10,502 bases of DNA from Brevundimonas sp. (GCF_031082345.1 NZ_JAVHLH010000082.1:1-10502), one strand, 5' to 3'. Shown: positions 1 to 6,335, counted from the first letter of the stretch. Notes: generated by a model from the sequence alone, not told the origin. Numbers and translations: made by a program.

Positions 1-498
1 CACGGAGCTGGTCTTGAGCTCCTCGGCCAGGCTCTCGGTCAGGCGGTGGACCCCGGACTTGGAGGCCGCGTAGGCGCCCATGCCCGCCGCGCTCTTCAGG
101 GCCCCGTTGGCGCCGACGTTGACGATTCGGCCCTCGTCCGAACGTTTCAGATGGGGCAGGGCGGCGCGACTGGCGTTCAGGGCGGTGGTCACGTTCAGGG
201 CGAACATCCGGTCCCAGGCGGGCTCGGCGTCGTCGACCGTCTGCCAGATGAAGCCGCCGGCGATATTGAGCAGGGCGTCCAGCCGGCCGAAGCGCTCGAC
301 CACCGCCGCCATGGCCCGCTCCGCCGCCCCGCTGTCGGTGAGGTCGACGCCGCCGAGTTCCAGCACGCCTTCGGGCGTTTCGCGGCCGGTGGCGTGGTCG
401 ATCACCGCCACCCGCAGCCCGTCGGCCACAGCGGCTTCGACAACCGCCCGCCCCAGGACGCCGTGACCTCCGGTGACGGCGATGACACGATCGGACAT
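1..498 (-). CDS. Short-chain dehydrogenase/reductase, dihydropteridine-reductase-like (3' part outside window)
   Basis: NAD(P)-dependent oxidoreductase of the SDR superfamily. The first 166 residues are visible and the gene continues past the left edge. An N-terminal Rossmann fold is clear: the glycine-rich loop TGGHGVLG is at residues 9-16, Asp34 at the end of strand 2 suggests NAD(H) preference, and NIAGG is at 78-82. The active site keeps Tyr143 and Lys147 (YAASK). The residue 13 before Tyr, normally the catalytic Ser, is Ala130. As I recall, the same Ala-Tyr-Lys arrangement occurs in mammalian dihydropteridine reductase, and the context GANGAL...GMGAY is like it. The start is ATG with GGAG six bases upstream. 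It lies 48 nt downstream of the methionine sulfoxide reductase gene on the same strand, so the two are probably cotranscribed. The family is sure. The substrate is unknown, and a quinonoid-pterin or quinone-like substrate is only a suggestion from the active site. Confidence 0.9.
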   Translation of the reverse strand, partial: MSDRVIAVTGGHGVLGRAVVEAAVADGLRVAVIDHATGRETPEGVLELGGVDLTDSGAAERAMAAVVERFGRLDALLNIAGGFIWQTVDDAEPAWDRMFALNVTTALNASRAALPHLKRSDEGRIVNVGANGALKSAAGMGAYAASKSGVHRLTESLAEELKTSSV

Positions 499-546
499 GG
501 GCGGCTCCATAGGCTCGGGATTGCAGTTCGGGGGCGTCGGCTCGAC

Positions 547-1038
547 CTAGCCGAACACCTTCGCCATCAGACGTTCAAGGGCCTGGGCGTCGACGGCGTC
601 AAATGCGGCGGTCTCGGTCGCGTCGATGTCGAAAACGGCGATCAGGTTTCCGGCTCCGTCGATCACCGGCACGACGATCTCGCTGGCCGAGCGGCTGTCG
701 CAGGCGATATGGCCCGGGAAGGCATGAACGTCCTCGACCACCTGGGTCGCCCGGTCGCGGGCGGCGGCGCCGCATACGCCGCGGCCGAAGGGAATGCGGA
801 GGCAGCCCAGCGTGCCCTGGTAGGGCCCGACCACCAGCTCGCCTGGCTTGTCGGGATCGACGACGTAGAAGCCGGTCCAGAAGAAGGTCGGAAAGGCGTC
901 GGCCAGCATGGACGACACCGTCGCCATGCGCGCCGTCAGGTTCGGCTCCCCGTCCAGCACGGCGAGAATTTCCGCCTCGACCTCGGCGTAGCGGGCGGCC
1001 TTGTCGGCGGGGCGATCGTCGCGGGCGACGTAGGACAT
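547..1038 (-). CDS. msrC: Free methionine-(R)-sulfoxide reductase, GAF domain (MsrC/fRMsr)
   Basis: Reduces free L-methionine-(R)-sulfoxide to methionine in the cytoplasm, with thioredoxin-type reductants regenerating the enzyme. The 163-residue protein is a single GAF domain, the usual length for the family. Seen directly: WTGFY (54-58), GPYQG (71-75), GRGVCG (85-90), DVHAFPGHIACD (103-114) and SASEIVVP (117-124). Three cysteines, Cys79, Cys89 and Cys113, have the 10- and 24-residue spacing of the redox cysteines of E. coli YebR (Cys84, Cys94, Cys118), so the enzyme should be active. I chose the ATG at 1038 because it gives the normal N-terminus and has GGAG nine bases upstream. The longer in-frame start at 1197 would add 53 residues unlike the family. 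It is the first gene of a probable two-gene unit with the downstream SDR. A divergent promoter region separates it from the Sel1-repeat gene. Confidence 0.95.
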   Translation of the reverse strand: MSYVARDDRPADKAARYAEVEAEILAVLDGEPNLTARMATVSSMLADAFPTFFWTGFYVVDPDKPGELVVGPYQGTLGCLRIPFGRGVCGAAARDRATQVVEDVHAFPGHIACDSRSASEIVVPVIDGAGNLIAVFDIDATETAAFDAVDAQALERLMAKVFG

Positions 1039-1302
1039 CAGGCAGGGCTCCAGGCGAGGACAGCCATATAGGCGCCGCGGCCCGGCGAGGCGAGAGCCCC
1101 GCTTTTCGCCTGAGAGGGGAATCGCAAGTTGCTGATTCCGGTGGACAACTTTTGGCTCGCCACAAAATGGCCGAGCTGCGGCAACGCTTTGTCGCAAAAC
1201 AGCGTTAACCTTGACAGACAGTTAACTGGACCGGACTGTCCCGGTCACGCAAAGCTTAACGGGTGAGCCAGGCGGACGCCCGCTCCAGTAGTGCGAGGAC
1301 TT
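1039..1302. other. Divergent intergenic region between msrC and the Sel1 gene
   Basis: This 264-bp gap separates two divergently transcribed genes and should hold promoters for both. No convincing gene is seen here. Visible landmarks are a GANTC (CcrM-type) site at 1134-1138, two GTTAAC palindromes at 1204-1209 and 1221-1226, a perfect TTGACA between them at 1211-1216, and a GACCGG/CCGGTC inverted repeat (1229-1234 and 1241-1246). The two TTAA elements are 13 bases apart, so they do not form a canonical CtrA box (TTAA-N7-TTAA). Confidence 0.6.
1211..1239 (+). promoter_or_regulatory. Possible promoter of the Sel1/beta-helix unit
   Basis: A perfect -35 hexamer TTGACA lies at 1211-1216, roughly 90 bases before the Sel1 start. 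The hexamer 17 bases downstream (GACTGT, 1234-1239) is a poor -10, so either an activator is needed or the -10 is atypical. The -35 is flanked on both sides by GTTAAC palindromes, which could be operator half-sites. Only the -35 is persuasive. Confidence 0.3.
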
Positions 1303-2790
1303 ATGGGCGAGGGCGAGGCGAACAAGACCGACCACGGCCGGTCCGACCGGTCTCGCGGCCCCGTCGCCATCGCCGCGATCGCGGGCGTGCTGGCCTTGAC
1401 CGCCCTGGGTATGGCGTCCTGCGGCGATGGGAGCGGCGGCATTCGCTTCTGGCAGCGCGCTGATGCCGGTTCGAACGCCTGCCCGCGCCCCGCCTCGCTG
1501 AGCGGCTCGGAATTCAACGCCCAGGAGACCGGACTGCGGGCGCTGCGCCGAGCCGCCTTCCGGGGCGACTTCTTCGCCCAGCTGGAGCTGGGATCGCGCT
1601 ACGCCGCCATCCGCGCCACCGACAAGAATATCGAGGACCCGATCGAGAGCGCCACCTGGTACGCCATGGCGCTGGCCAATGACGAGGGCTACGCCCCGAT
1701 CAACCGGGTCGACCGCGGCGGCTTCGGCGGCTGGCGGCCGCTGTCCAAATACGACGACTGCCGGGCCTTCGAGCGCCACATGGCCTACCAGCGGCTGGAC
1801 CGCCAGCTGGGTCAGATGACGCGGGAAGAGCAGGAGTCGGTGCGCGACCGCGTCGTCTACATCCTGTCGACCCAGGATGCGGAGGGGTATCGCACCCTGG
1901 CCCGGCTGCATGACGGCCTCTACGGCCCGTTCGGCGAGCCCGAGGACAATCGCGAGGCGCGCGAGGCCTGGGGCGACAACGGCGGCGGCGCATCCGACAG
2001 CCGAAATCGCCGCCGCCGGGGGTATCTGTCAGCGACGAGCCTGTTCCCCCGCAACGACGTCGACGCCTATCTGTACAACTACCTCGCGGTGCAGACCGGC
2101 GATGTCGGCGCCTATGTGCTGATGAAGGATTTCGAAAAGTCCGCCCCCAGCCGCGACCAGTACAGCCGCTTCGTCGAGGCCAAGGCCCGGCAGTGGACGC
2201 CGCCGTTCGAATTCTATCCCAACGAGGCGCCCGCCTCGGGCGTGCCCTTCTCGGACGAGAGCCGTCCGCGCGGCGACGCCTATGAATACGCCCTGACCCG
2301 GATGGGAACGGAACTGCCGTTCATCCATGTCGGCCGCGCCCTGCGCTACCTCGGCATCACCGAGACGGCGGCGACGCGGCCCGAGGACCTGTCCAAACGA
2401 CAGATCGAGACCCTGGAGGCCATGCTGGGCCATCCGATGGAGAGCCGGCTGTCCTATCTGGAGCGGGTCCGGGCCATCCAGCTGGCCGCCGTCAACGGCT
2501 CGTCGGAGGCGCAGTTGGTGCTGGCGGTGATGTACGCCGAGGGCATCGGCCTGCCGGCCGACTACGCCCGCGCCTTCAAATGGTTCGACGAGGCCGCTCG
2601 CCAGGGCAGCCCCGAGGCCAAATTCGCCATGTCGAGCTATTTCGCGCTCGGCGTCTCGGGGGTGGCGGATCAGGACAAGGCCCAGGCCGTGGCCCTGCGC
2701 ATCGACTCGGCGCTGTCCGGCTTCGGGCCATCGGCCGCCCGCCTGCAGGCCGTGCTGGCCCAGGTTTCCCGTTCGCAGCAGCGCCGTTAA
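1303..2790 (+). CDS. Exported Sel1-like-repeat protein, probable lipoprotein
   Basis: Predicted envelope protein of 495 residues. A basic N-region is followed by a hydrophobic stretch (about 20-37) ending in GMASC, with Cys40 as a candidate lipidation site. The lipobox is imperfect (Met at -3), so a plain signal peptide or membrane anchor is the alternative. Sel1-type helical repeats are seen at both ends: one around 85-127 (AQLELGSRYAAI...ESATWYAMALAND) and a textbook one around 398-436 (EAQLVLAVMYAEGIGL, then YARAFKWFDEAARQG), followed by a related unit (EAKFAMSSYFALGV). The middle, about 130-390, is not recognised. Sel1 repeats usually serve protein-protein interaction. The ATG at 1303 has GAGGA just upstream; a GTG at 1291 in the same frame is the alternative and lacks a good ribosome site. 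The beta-helix gene starts 15 nt downstream with its own strong ribosome site, so the two are almost certainly an operon. No specific function can be assigned. Confidence 0.87.
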   Translation: MGEGEANKTDHGRSDRSRGPVAIAAIAGVLALTALGMASCGDGSGGIRFWQRADAGSNACPRPASLSGSEFNAQETGLRALRRAAFRGDFFAQLELGSRYAAIRATDKNIEDPIESATWYAMALANDEGYAPINRVDRGGFGGWRPLSKYDDCRAFERHMAYQRLDRQLGQMTREEQESVRDRVVYILSTQDAEGYRTLARLHDGLYGPFGEPEDNREAREAWGDNGGGASDSRNRRRRGYLSATSLFPRNDVDAYLYNYLAVQTGDVGAYVLMKDFEKSAPSRDQYSRFVEAKARQWTPPFEFYPNEAPASGVPFSDESRPRGDAYEYALTRMGTELPFIHVGRALRYLGITETAATRPEDLSKRQIETLEAMLGHPMESRLSYLERVRAIQLAAVNGSSEAQLVLAVMYAEGIGLPADYARAFKWFDEAARQGSPEAKFAMSSYFALGVSGVADQDKAQAVALRIDSALSGFGPSAARLQAVLAQVSRSQQRR

Positions 2791-2805
2791 GGAGGGCGTG
2801 GACCC

Positions 2806-4299
2806 ATGTCGACCCGTTTCCCCTTCGGTCGGATCCGCGGCACGGTCGCCGGCGTCGCCGTGATCGCGGCCGCCGTCGCCGGCGTCGCGCTGTCGCAGGG
2901 CCCCGCCGCCCACGCCCAGGTCGCCGCCAAGGTCGAGAGCCAGACCCGACCGAATTTCGGCCTGCTGCTGGATCCGCCGACGCGCAGCTATCGCAATCGC
3001 GGCTCGCAGCACCGGCGCTACGACTATCGCCGCCACCGGCCCGACTGGCGGCCCGACTATCCGTCCCACCGCCCCGGCGGCGAGGAGATCGTGCTGGTCG
3101 ACTGCGGCGGCAATCCGGGGACCGGCGCGGTCGAGGACGCCGTGCGCCGGGTGCGGCCAGGCGGCACCCTGGTGATTCGGGCCCGCGCCGGCGCCTGCGT
3201 CGGCTGGCTGAACATCGACAAGCCCCTGACCATCATCGGCGAAAGCGGCTTCGATCCACGCGACTGGGCGCGCACCGGCAATCCGACCCTGCAGGCTCCC
3301 GACGGCCTGCCCTGCATCACGGTGGCCCAAGGCGTGCGCGTCGAGATTCGCGACCTGGTGTTCGCCTCGCCGCGCGCCGGCGACGCCGCCTGCGTGGTCG
3401 GCTACGGCGCCGAGATCATCATGAACCGCGTCGGTTTCCGCCACGCCGGGGACGAGGCGGCGATCTACGCCGACGGCGGCCTGCTGTATCTGCGCGACAC
3501 CATCATCGAGGCCCAGACCATCGCTCCGGCGATCGTCGCCGACGGGGCCGTGCTCGACGCCTGGGAGGTCGTGGTGGCCGGGGCCCAGTCCGGGATGGAG
3601 CTGATCCCCGGCGCCGGCCAGACCTCGCGCATCGTTTCGACCACCCTGAAGGGGACCAATGCGCCGAACGCCTTCGGGCCGCGCTCGATCGGCGTCATCG
3701 TGCGCTCGGGCCGCGACTACGGCCGGGTCGAGATCGAGAACACCGCCATCCTCGGTTACGTCGAGGGCGTGGCGATCGAGGGGGCCTCGGTCGACATCAA
3801 GAACAGCCGCGTCGGCCGCTCGGACAAGGGCGTGGTGCTCTACAACGGTGAACTGCGGCTTGAGAGCAGCCGCATCCGCGCCGCGACGGTCGGCGTCGCC
3901 GCCGCCTCGGGCAGCGCGGTGATCGTCAACAACGTCTTCTCGGGCGTCCGCGAGGTGATCTACGCCGAGGACCGCGCCAATGTTCAGGCGCGCGGCAACA
4001 TCGTCTATTCGCAATACGTCTGCCGGCCCCAGTTCCGCGACCGCTACCGCGGCCGTTACGAGCCCTACTGGCGGCCGGGCGAGGGCTGGGAGTGCGCCTT
4101 CGGCTCGTATCCGCGCGACTGGTGGGACGACGAGGACGGCCTGCTCGGAATCGAATACTACGACGACGGCTACACGCTCGACGGCTACGACCGCTATCAG
4201 CGCGGCGAAGGCTGGTACGACCGCGACGGGCGTTACATCCAGGACGGCCGCTATCGGGGCGAGGATCGCTGGAGCCGGGGCGGGGGCTGGCGGCGGTAG
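2806..4299 (+). CDS. Secreted right-handed parallel beta-helix protein with Tyr/Arg/Gly-rich tail
   Basis: A 497-residue exported protein. The signal peptide covers residues 1-37, with cleavage expected after AHA. A Tyr/Arg-rich linker (about 55-90) follows. From about 95 to 400, short repeated strands with stacked small and Asn residues (for example TLVIRA, LTIIGESGF, VRVEIRDLVF, AEIIMNRVGF, GLLYLRDTII, SVDIKNSRVG, SAVIVNNVFSG) mark a pectate-lyase-like right-handed beta-helix. Such folds bind or cleave polysaccharides, but I see no recognisable catalytic set. The tail (about 402-497) is rich in Tyr, Trp, Arg, Asp and Gly and contains two of the six cysteines (100, 131, 170, 196, 406, 430), so disulphides are possible. 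The start has GGAGGG at 2791-2796, nine bases upstream. It is the second gene of the unit with the Sel1-repeat protein. The stop codon overlaps the 3' end of the opposing tRNA gene. Function unknown, probably periplasmic or cell-surface. Confidence 0.85.
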   Translation: MSTRFPFGRIRGTVAGVAVIAAAVAGVALSQGPAAHAQVAAKVESQTRPNFGLLLDPPTRSYRNRGSQHRRYDYRRHRPDWRPDYPSHRPGGEEIVLVDCGGNPGTGAVEDAVRRVRPGGTLVIRARAGACVGWLNIDKPLTIIGESGFDPRDWARTGNPTLQAPDGLPCITVAQGVRVEIRDLVFASPRAGDAACVVGYGAEIIMNRVGFRHAGDEAAIYADGGLLYLRDTIIEAQTIAPAIVADGAVLDAWEVVVAGAQSGMELIPGAGQTSRIVSTTLKGTNAPNAFGPRSIGVIVRSGRDYGRVEIENTAILGYVEGVAIEGASVDIKNSRVGRSDKGVVLYNGELRLESSRIRAATVGVAAASGSAVIVNNVFSGVREVIYAEDRANVQARGNIVYSQYVCRPQFRDRYRGRYEPYWRPGEGWECAFGSYPRDWWDDEDGLLGIEYYDDGYTLDGYDRYQRGEGWYDRDGRYIQDGRYRGEDRWSRGGGWRR

Positions 4300-4369
4300 G
4301 CGCGGAGGGACTCGAACCCCCAACCAGACCGTTATGAGCGGTCGGCTCTAACCATTGAGCTACGCGCCC
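4297..4369 (-). tRNA. tRNA with CAU anticodon, probably tRNA-Ile2 (lysidine type); elongator tRNA-Met is the alternative
   Basis: A full cloverleaf reads on the minus strand: acceptor GGGCGCG with CGCGCCT, U8-A9, D-stem GCTC/GAGC, anticodon stem GACCG/CGGTC with loop CTCATAA (anticodon CAT at 4336-4334), variable loop TGGTT, T-stem GGGGG/CCCTC with loop TTCGAGT, and discriminator A73. The CAU anticodon fits elongator tRNA-Met or AUA-reading tRNA-Ile2. The C4-G69 pair and the overall likeness to E. coli tRNA-Ile2 favour the latter, where TilS converts C34 to lysidine. It is not the initiator, which has an unpaired 1-72 position and GGG/CCC in the anticodon stem. CCA is not encoded (CCG follows A73), so it must be added. 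The first pair is a G-U wobble. The last three bases are the complement of the convergent beta-helix stop codon. Confidence 0.93.
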
Positions 4370-4465
4370 TCCGTGGCGGCCTTGCGTGGCCTAGCAGGCG
4401 GCGCGGCGGCTTGCCAAGCGCCATGGTTTCGACGCCGGAGCGTCGCTGTTTTCGCGCCGATGAAC

Positions 4466-4492
4466 GGAACCTGCCGGCCGGGGTCATGCGTT
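4466..4492 (+). promoter_or_regulatory. Candidate EcfG/SigT general-stress promoter for the SIMPL gene
   Basis: GGAAC at 4466-4470 and CGTT at 4489-4492 are separated by exactly 18 bases. This matches the GGAAC-N17/18-CGTT consensus of the alphaproteobacterial general stress sigma factor EcfG (SigT in Caulobacter). It is correctly oriented in the intergenic region, and transcription would start around 4500, giving a leader of about 70 nt before the SIMPL start codon. Confidence 0.6.
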
Positions 4493-4571
4493 GGTTCAGG
4501 GACAAACGGCCAAGGTGGCGCCATGGTCCGCGCCCACACCAGACGGACCGCCCGCATCAGGAGATGACCTC

Positions 4572-5381
4572 ATGAACCGCCCCGCCGCCCCCAAGGCCAA
4601 TACCGCCACCGCGCCGGCGCTCTCCAACCGTATCCTGCTGGTGAGCGGCAGCCTGCTCGCCGCGGCCGCCGTCGCCTTCGCGGCCCCGGCCGCCTTCGCC
4701 CAGAGCCAGCCCGGCGGGGGCGCCCCGCTGACCATCCAGGCGGTGACCGAGCGCCCGTCGCTGAACCTGTCGGCCTATGGCGAGGTCAAGACCGCGCCGG
4801 ACATGGCGACGATCAGTTTCGGCGTGGTCACCGAGGCCGCCACGGCCGCCGAGGCCATGAGCCAGAACGCCGCGCGCATGAACCAGGTCATGGCCGCCCT
4901 GCGCCGCGCCGGCATCGCCGAGCGCGACGTCCAGACCTCGGGCCTGAACCTGTCGGCCCAATATGACTACGTCCAGAACGAGCCGCCGCGCCTGCGCGGC
5001 TACCAGGCCAACAATCGGGTGACGGTGATCATCAACGACCTCGACGCCGTCGGCACGACCGCCGACGCCGTGGTCGCGGCCGGGGTCAACCAGATCGACG
5101 GCATCGGTTTCGGCCTCAAGGACCCCACCTCGGCCGAAAATCAGGCCCGCCAGATCGCCGTGCGCAACCTGCAGGCCAAGGCGGCCCTCTACGCCCAGGC
5201 CCTGGGCGTGCCGCTGGGCGGCATTCGCTCGCTGACCGAGGGCGGCGGCTATTCGCCCCAGCCGCCCCAGCCGATGTACGCCCGCGCCGAAATGGCCATG
5301 GACTCCGGCGCGACGCCGGTGGCCGCCGGTCAGCTGACGGTGCGGATCGACATCACCGGGGTGTATGATCTCGAGCGGTAG
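4572..5381 (+). CDS. Periplasmic SIMPL-domain (DUF541) protein
   Basis: A 269-residue exported protein of the SIMPL/DUF541 family (related to E. coli YggE and the Brucella 26-kDa immunogenic protein). Family members are periplasmic and have been linked to oxidative and other stress tolerance, but the biochemical role is not settled. Residues 1-43 are a long signal peptide with cleavage expected after AFA. The SIMPL domain follows from about 60 to the C-terminus, with LSAYGEVKTAPDMATISFGV at its start, then the helix ending in AMSQNAARMNQVMAAL, the segment GIAERDVQTSGLNLSAQYDY, RGYQANNRVTVII, the segment AENQARQIAVRNLQAKAALYA, and TVRIDITGVYDL at the end. The ATG at 4572 has AGGAG eight bases upstream. 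An in-frame upstream start at 4491 would add 27 residues and would lie inside the promoter candidate. It is monocistronic, convergent with the small membrane gene, and is a likely general-stress-response target. Confidence 0.93.
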   Translation: MNRPAAPKANTATAPALSNRILLVSGSLLAAAAVAFAAPAAFAQSQPGGGAPLTIQAVTERPSLNLSAYGEVKTAPDMATISFGVVTEAATAAEAMSQNAARMNQVMAALRRAGIAERDVQTSGLNLSAQYDYVQNEPPRLRGYQANNRVTVIINDLDAVGTTADAVVAAGVNQIDGIGFGLKDPTSAENQARQIAVRNLQAKAALYAQALGVPLGGIRSLTEGGGYSPQPPQPMYARAEMAMDSGATPVAAGQLTVRIDITGVYDLER

Positions 5382-5402
5382 GTCCTGATCACAACATCCA
5401 AC

Positions 5403-5431
5403 CGGCCCCTTCCGCGACGCGGGAGGGGCCG
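5403..5431. terminator. Hairpin between convergent genes, probable bidirectional terminator
   Basis: A 13-bp GC-rich stem (5403-5415 with 5419-5431, one G-T wobble at 5411/5423) has a three-base loop. It lies 21 bases past the SIMPL stop codon and 13 bases before the stop codon of the opposing membrane-protein gene. No long T-run follows on the plus strand. The minus-strand side (complement of 5386-5400) is moderately T-rich. Confidence 0.75.
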
Positions 5432-5444
5432 TCTGCTGTCGCCG

Positions 5445-5717
5445 TCACTCCGACCGAACCAGCACCATGCCGACGCCGAGATTGAGGATGTAGCCGACGC
5501 CCAGGATCGCCAGGGCGGTGACGGCTCCGTCGTCATAGACCAGCAGGGCCAGGCTCCACGGCAGGGTCAGCACGCGGGCGGGGAGAAAGGTCAGCTGGTC
5601 CACCGACTGACCCAGCAGGTCGAGGCCCGCCGGGGTCGCCACCAGCAGGCTGATCGCTCCCGCGACGGCGTAGAGGCCGTACAGAAGCCATTTGATCCAT
5701 GGAATGCTGCGGGCCAT
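5445..5717 (-). CDS. Small integral membrane protein, function unknown
   Basis: A 90-residue very hydrophobic protein that I do not recognise. Helix 1 covers about 8-28 (LLYGLYAVAGAISLLVA). A central segment around 44-60 (FLPARVLTLPWSLALLVY) is short and may form a second helix or re-entrant loop. Helix 3 covers about 66-87 (ALAILGVGYILNLGVGMVLV). There is no cleavable signal peptide and no cysteine or obvious catalytic residue. The start is supported by GGAGG six bases upstream of the ATG. It follows panD by 43 nt on the same strand, so it is probably cotranscribed with it. A small GGCCC/GGGCC hairpin (5742-5757) sits between the two. Nothing in the sequence ties it to pantothenate synthesis. 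Its stop codon lies just before a bidirectional hairpin. Confidence 0.82.
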   Translation of the reverse strand: MARSIPWIKWLLYGLYAVAGAISLLVATPAGLDLLGQSVDQLTFLPARVLTLPWSLALLVYDDGAVTALAILGVGYILNLGVGMVLVRSE

Positions 5718-5760
5718 TTGACGCCTCCGTCCCGCAAGGAAGGCCCGCCCGAGGGCCGCG

Positions 5761-6117
5761 TCAAGCCGCGCGCTTGATCTCGTTATTGTCGTCCAGCAGC
5801 ACCACGGTCGGCGACCACTGGCGCGCTTCCTCTTCCGGCAGCTGGCCGTAGGTCACGACGATGACCTTGTCGTGCTTCTGCACCAGGCGGGCGGCGGCGC
5901 CGTTGACGCCGATGACCTTCGAGCCGCGCGGGGCCTCGATGGCGTAGGTGGTGAAGCGCTGGCCGTTGGTGATGTTCAACACATCGACCTGCTCGTGCGG
6001 AAAGATCCCCGCGGCGTCCAGCAGGTCGGCGTCGATGGCGATCGAGCCTTCGTAATCGAGGTCGGCCTGGGTCACCGTGGCGCGGTGCAGCTTGGACTTC
6101 ATCAGTGTGACCAGCAT
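5761..6117 (-). CDS. panD: Aspartate 1-decarboxylase proenzyme
   Basis: Decarboxylates L-aspartate to beta-alanine, the precursor joined to pantoate to make pantothenate and then coenzyme A. The 118-residue proenzyme cleaves itself between Gly24 and Ser25 (motif YEGSIAID), turning Ser25 into the N-terminal pyruvoyl group of the alpha chain. Other active-site residues of the E. coli enzyme are present at the same numbers: Lys9, His11, Arg54, Thr57 and Tyr58 (NGQRFTTY at 51-58), plus the VNGAAA loop at 71-76. Length and numbering match the family from the ATG at 6117. Longer readings from 6204 add unrelated residues upstream. No strong ribosome site precedes the chosen ATG. A promoter candidate lies about 55 nt upstream, and the gene is divergent from sppA. 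The small membrane-protein gene follows it, probably in the same transcript. Confidence 0.97.
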   Translation of the reverse strand: MLVTLMKSKLHRATVTQADLDYEGSIAIDADLLDAAGIFPHEQVDVLNITNGQRFTTYAIEAPRGSKVIGVNGAAARLVQKHDKVIVVTYGQLPEEEARQWSPTVVLLDDNNEIKRAA

Positions 6118-6171
6118 GGGGAGTGCGGTCCGGGATGACGCGGGGCGATCGGCCCCCGCTCGCAGGAGGCT

Positions 6172-6200
6172 GATATAGGGACAAGCGACCCCGTCATCAA
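6172..6200 (-). promoter_or_regulatory. Candidate panD promoter
   Basis: On the minus strand, TTGATG (6200-6195) and TATATC (6177-6172) are 17 bases apart. Each matches the housekeeping consensus at four of six positions. Transcription would start near 6165, giving a leader of about 48 nt before the panD ATG. Confidence 0.45.
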
Positions 6201-6261
6201 TCATCTCTGTTGCGGCGCACCATCCGGCTTGCGACGCATTCGCCCGTTACGGGACGTTCAT

Positions 6262-6289
6262 TTGACGGCAAATCATGTGGCCCTATGGT
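6262..6289 (+). promoter_or_regulatory. Candidate sppA promoter
   Basis: TTGACG (6262-6267, five of six to the -35 consensus) and TATGGT (6284-6289, four of six to the -10) are 16 bases apart. A start near 6296 would give a leader of about 40 nt before the sppA ATG. This region also argues against the longer in-frame sppA reading that begins at 6210, because that start would lie upstream of the promoter. Confidence 0.45.
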
Positions 6290-6335
6290 CCGGGGTGGCC
6301 AAAGCCCGGCCCGCGCCCGGACCCCGACCCTCTCC

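Noticed and set aside
46..1071. Plus-strand open reading frame (341 residues) opposite msrC and the SDR
   Set aside because: Both minus-strand genes have full family motifs and ribosome sites. The plus reading spans both and their gap and has no motif.
1131..1155. DnaA-box-like GTTGTCCAC on the minus strand upstream of msrC
   Set aside because: It has at least two mismatches to TTATCCACA, is single, and has no AT-rich or origin context.
2580..3851. Arg-rich plus-strand open reading frame (423 residues) overlapping the Sel1 and beta-helix genes
   Set aside because: It crosses the junction of two supported genes in another frame, and its Arg/Ala/Gly/Pro composition is typical of out-of-frame high-GC translation.
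2029..4323. Very long minus-strand open reading frame (764 residues) opposite the Sel1 and beta-helix genes
   Set aside because: It is antisense to two genes with clear signal sequences and domains. Its translation is low-complexity Ala/Gly/Val/Asp/Arg without family motifs, which is the usual mirror reading of high-GC coding DNA.
6210..6335. Upstream extension of SppA starting at 6210
   Set aside because: The added 42 residues are not SppA-like, they would precede the membrane anchor, and they contain the promoter candidate at 6262-6289. The ATG at 6336 starts exactly at the anchor.
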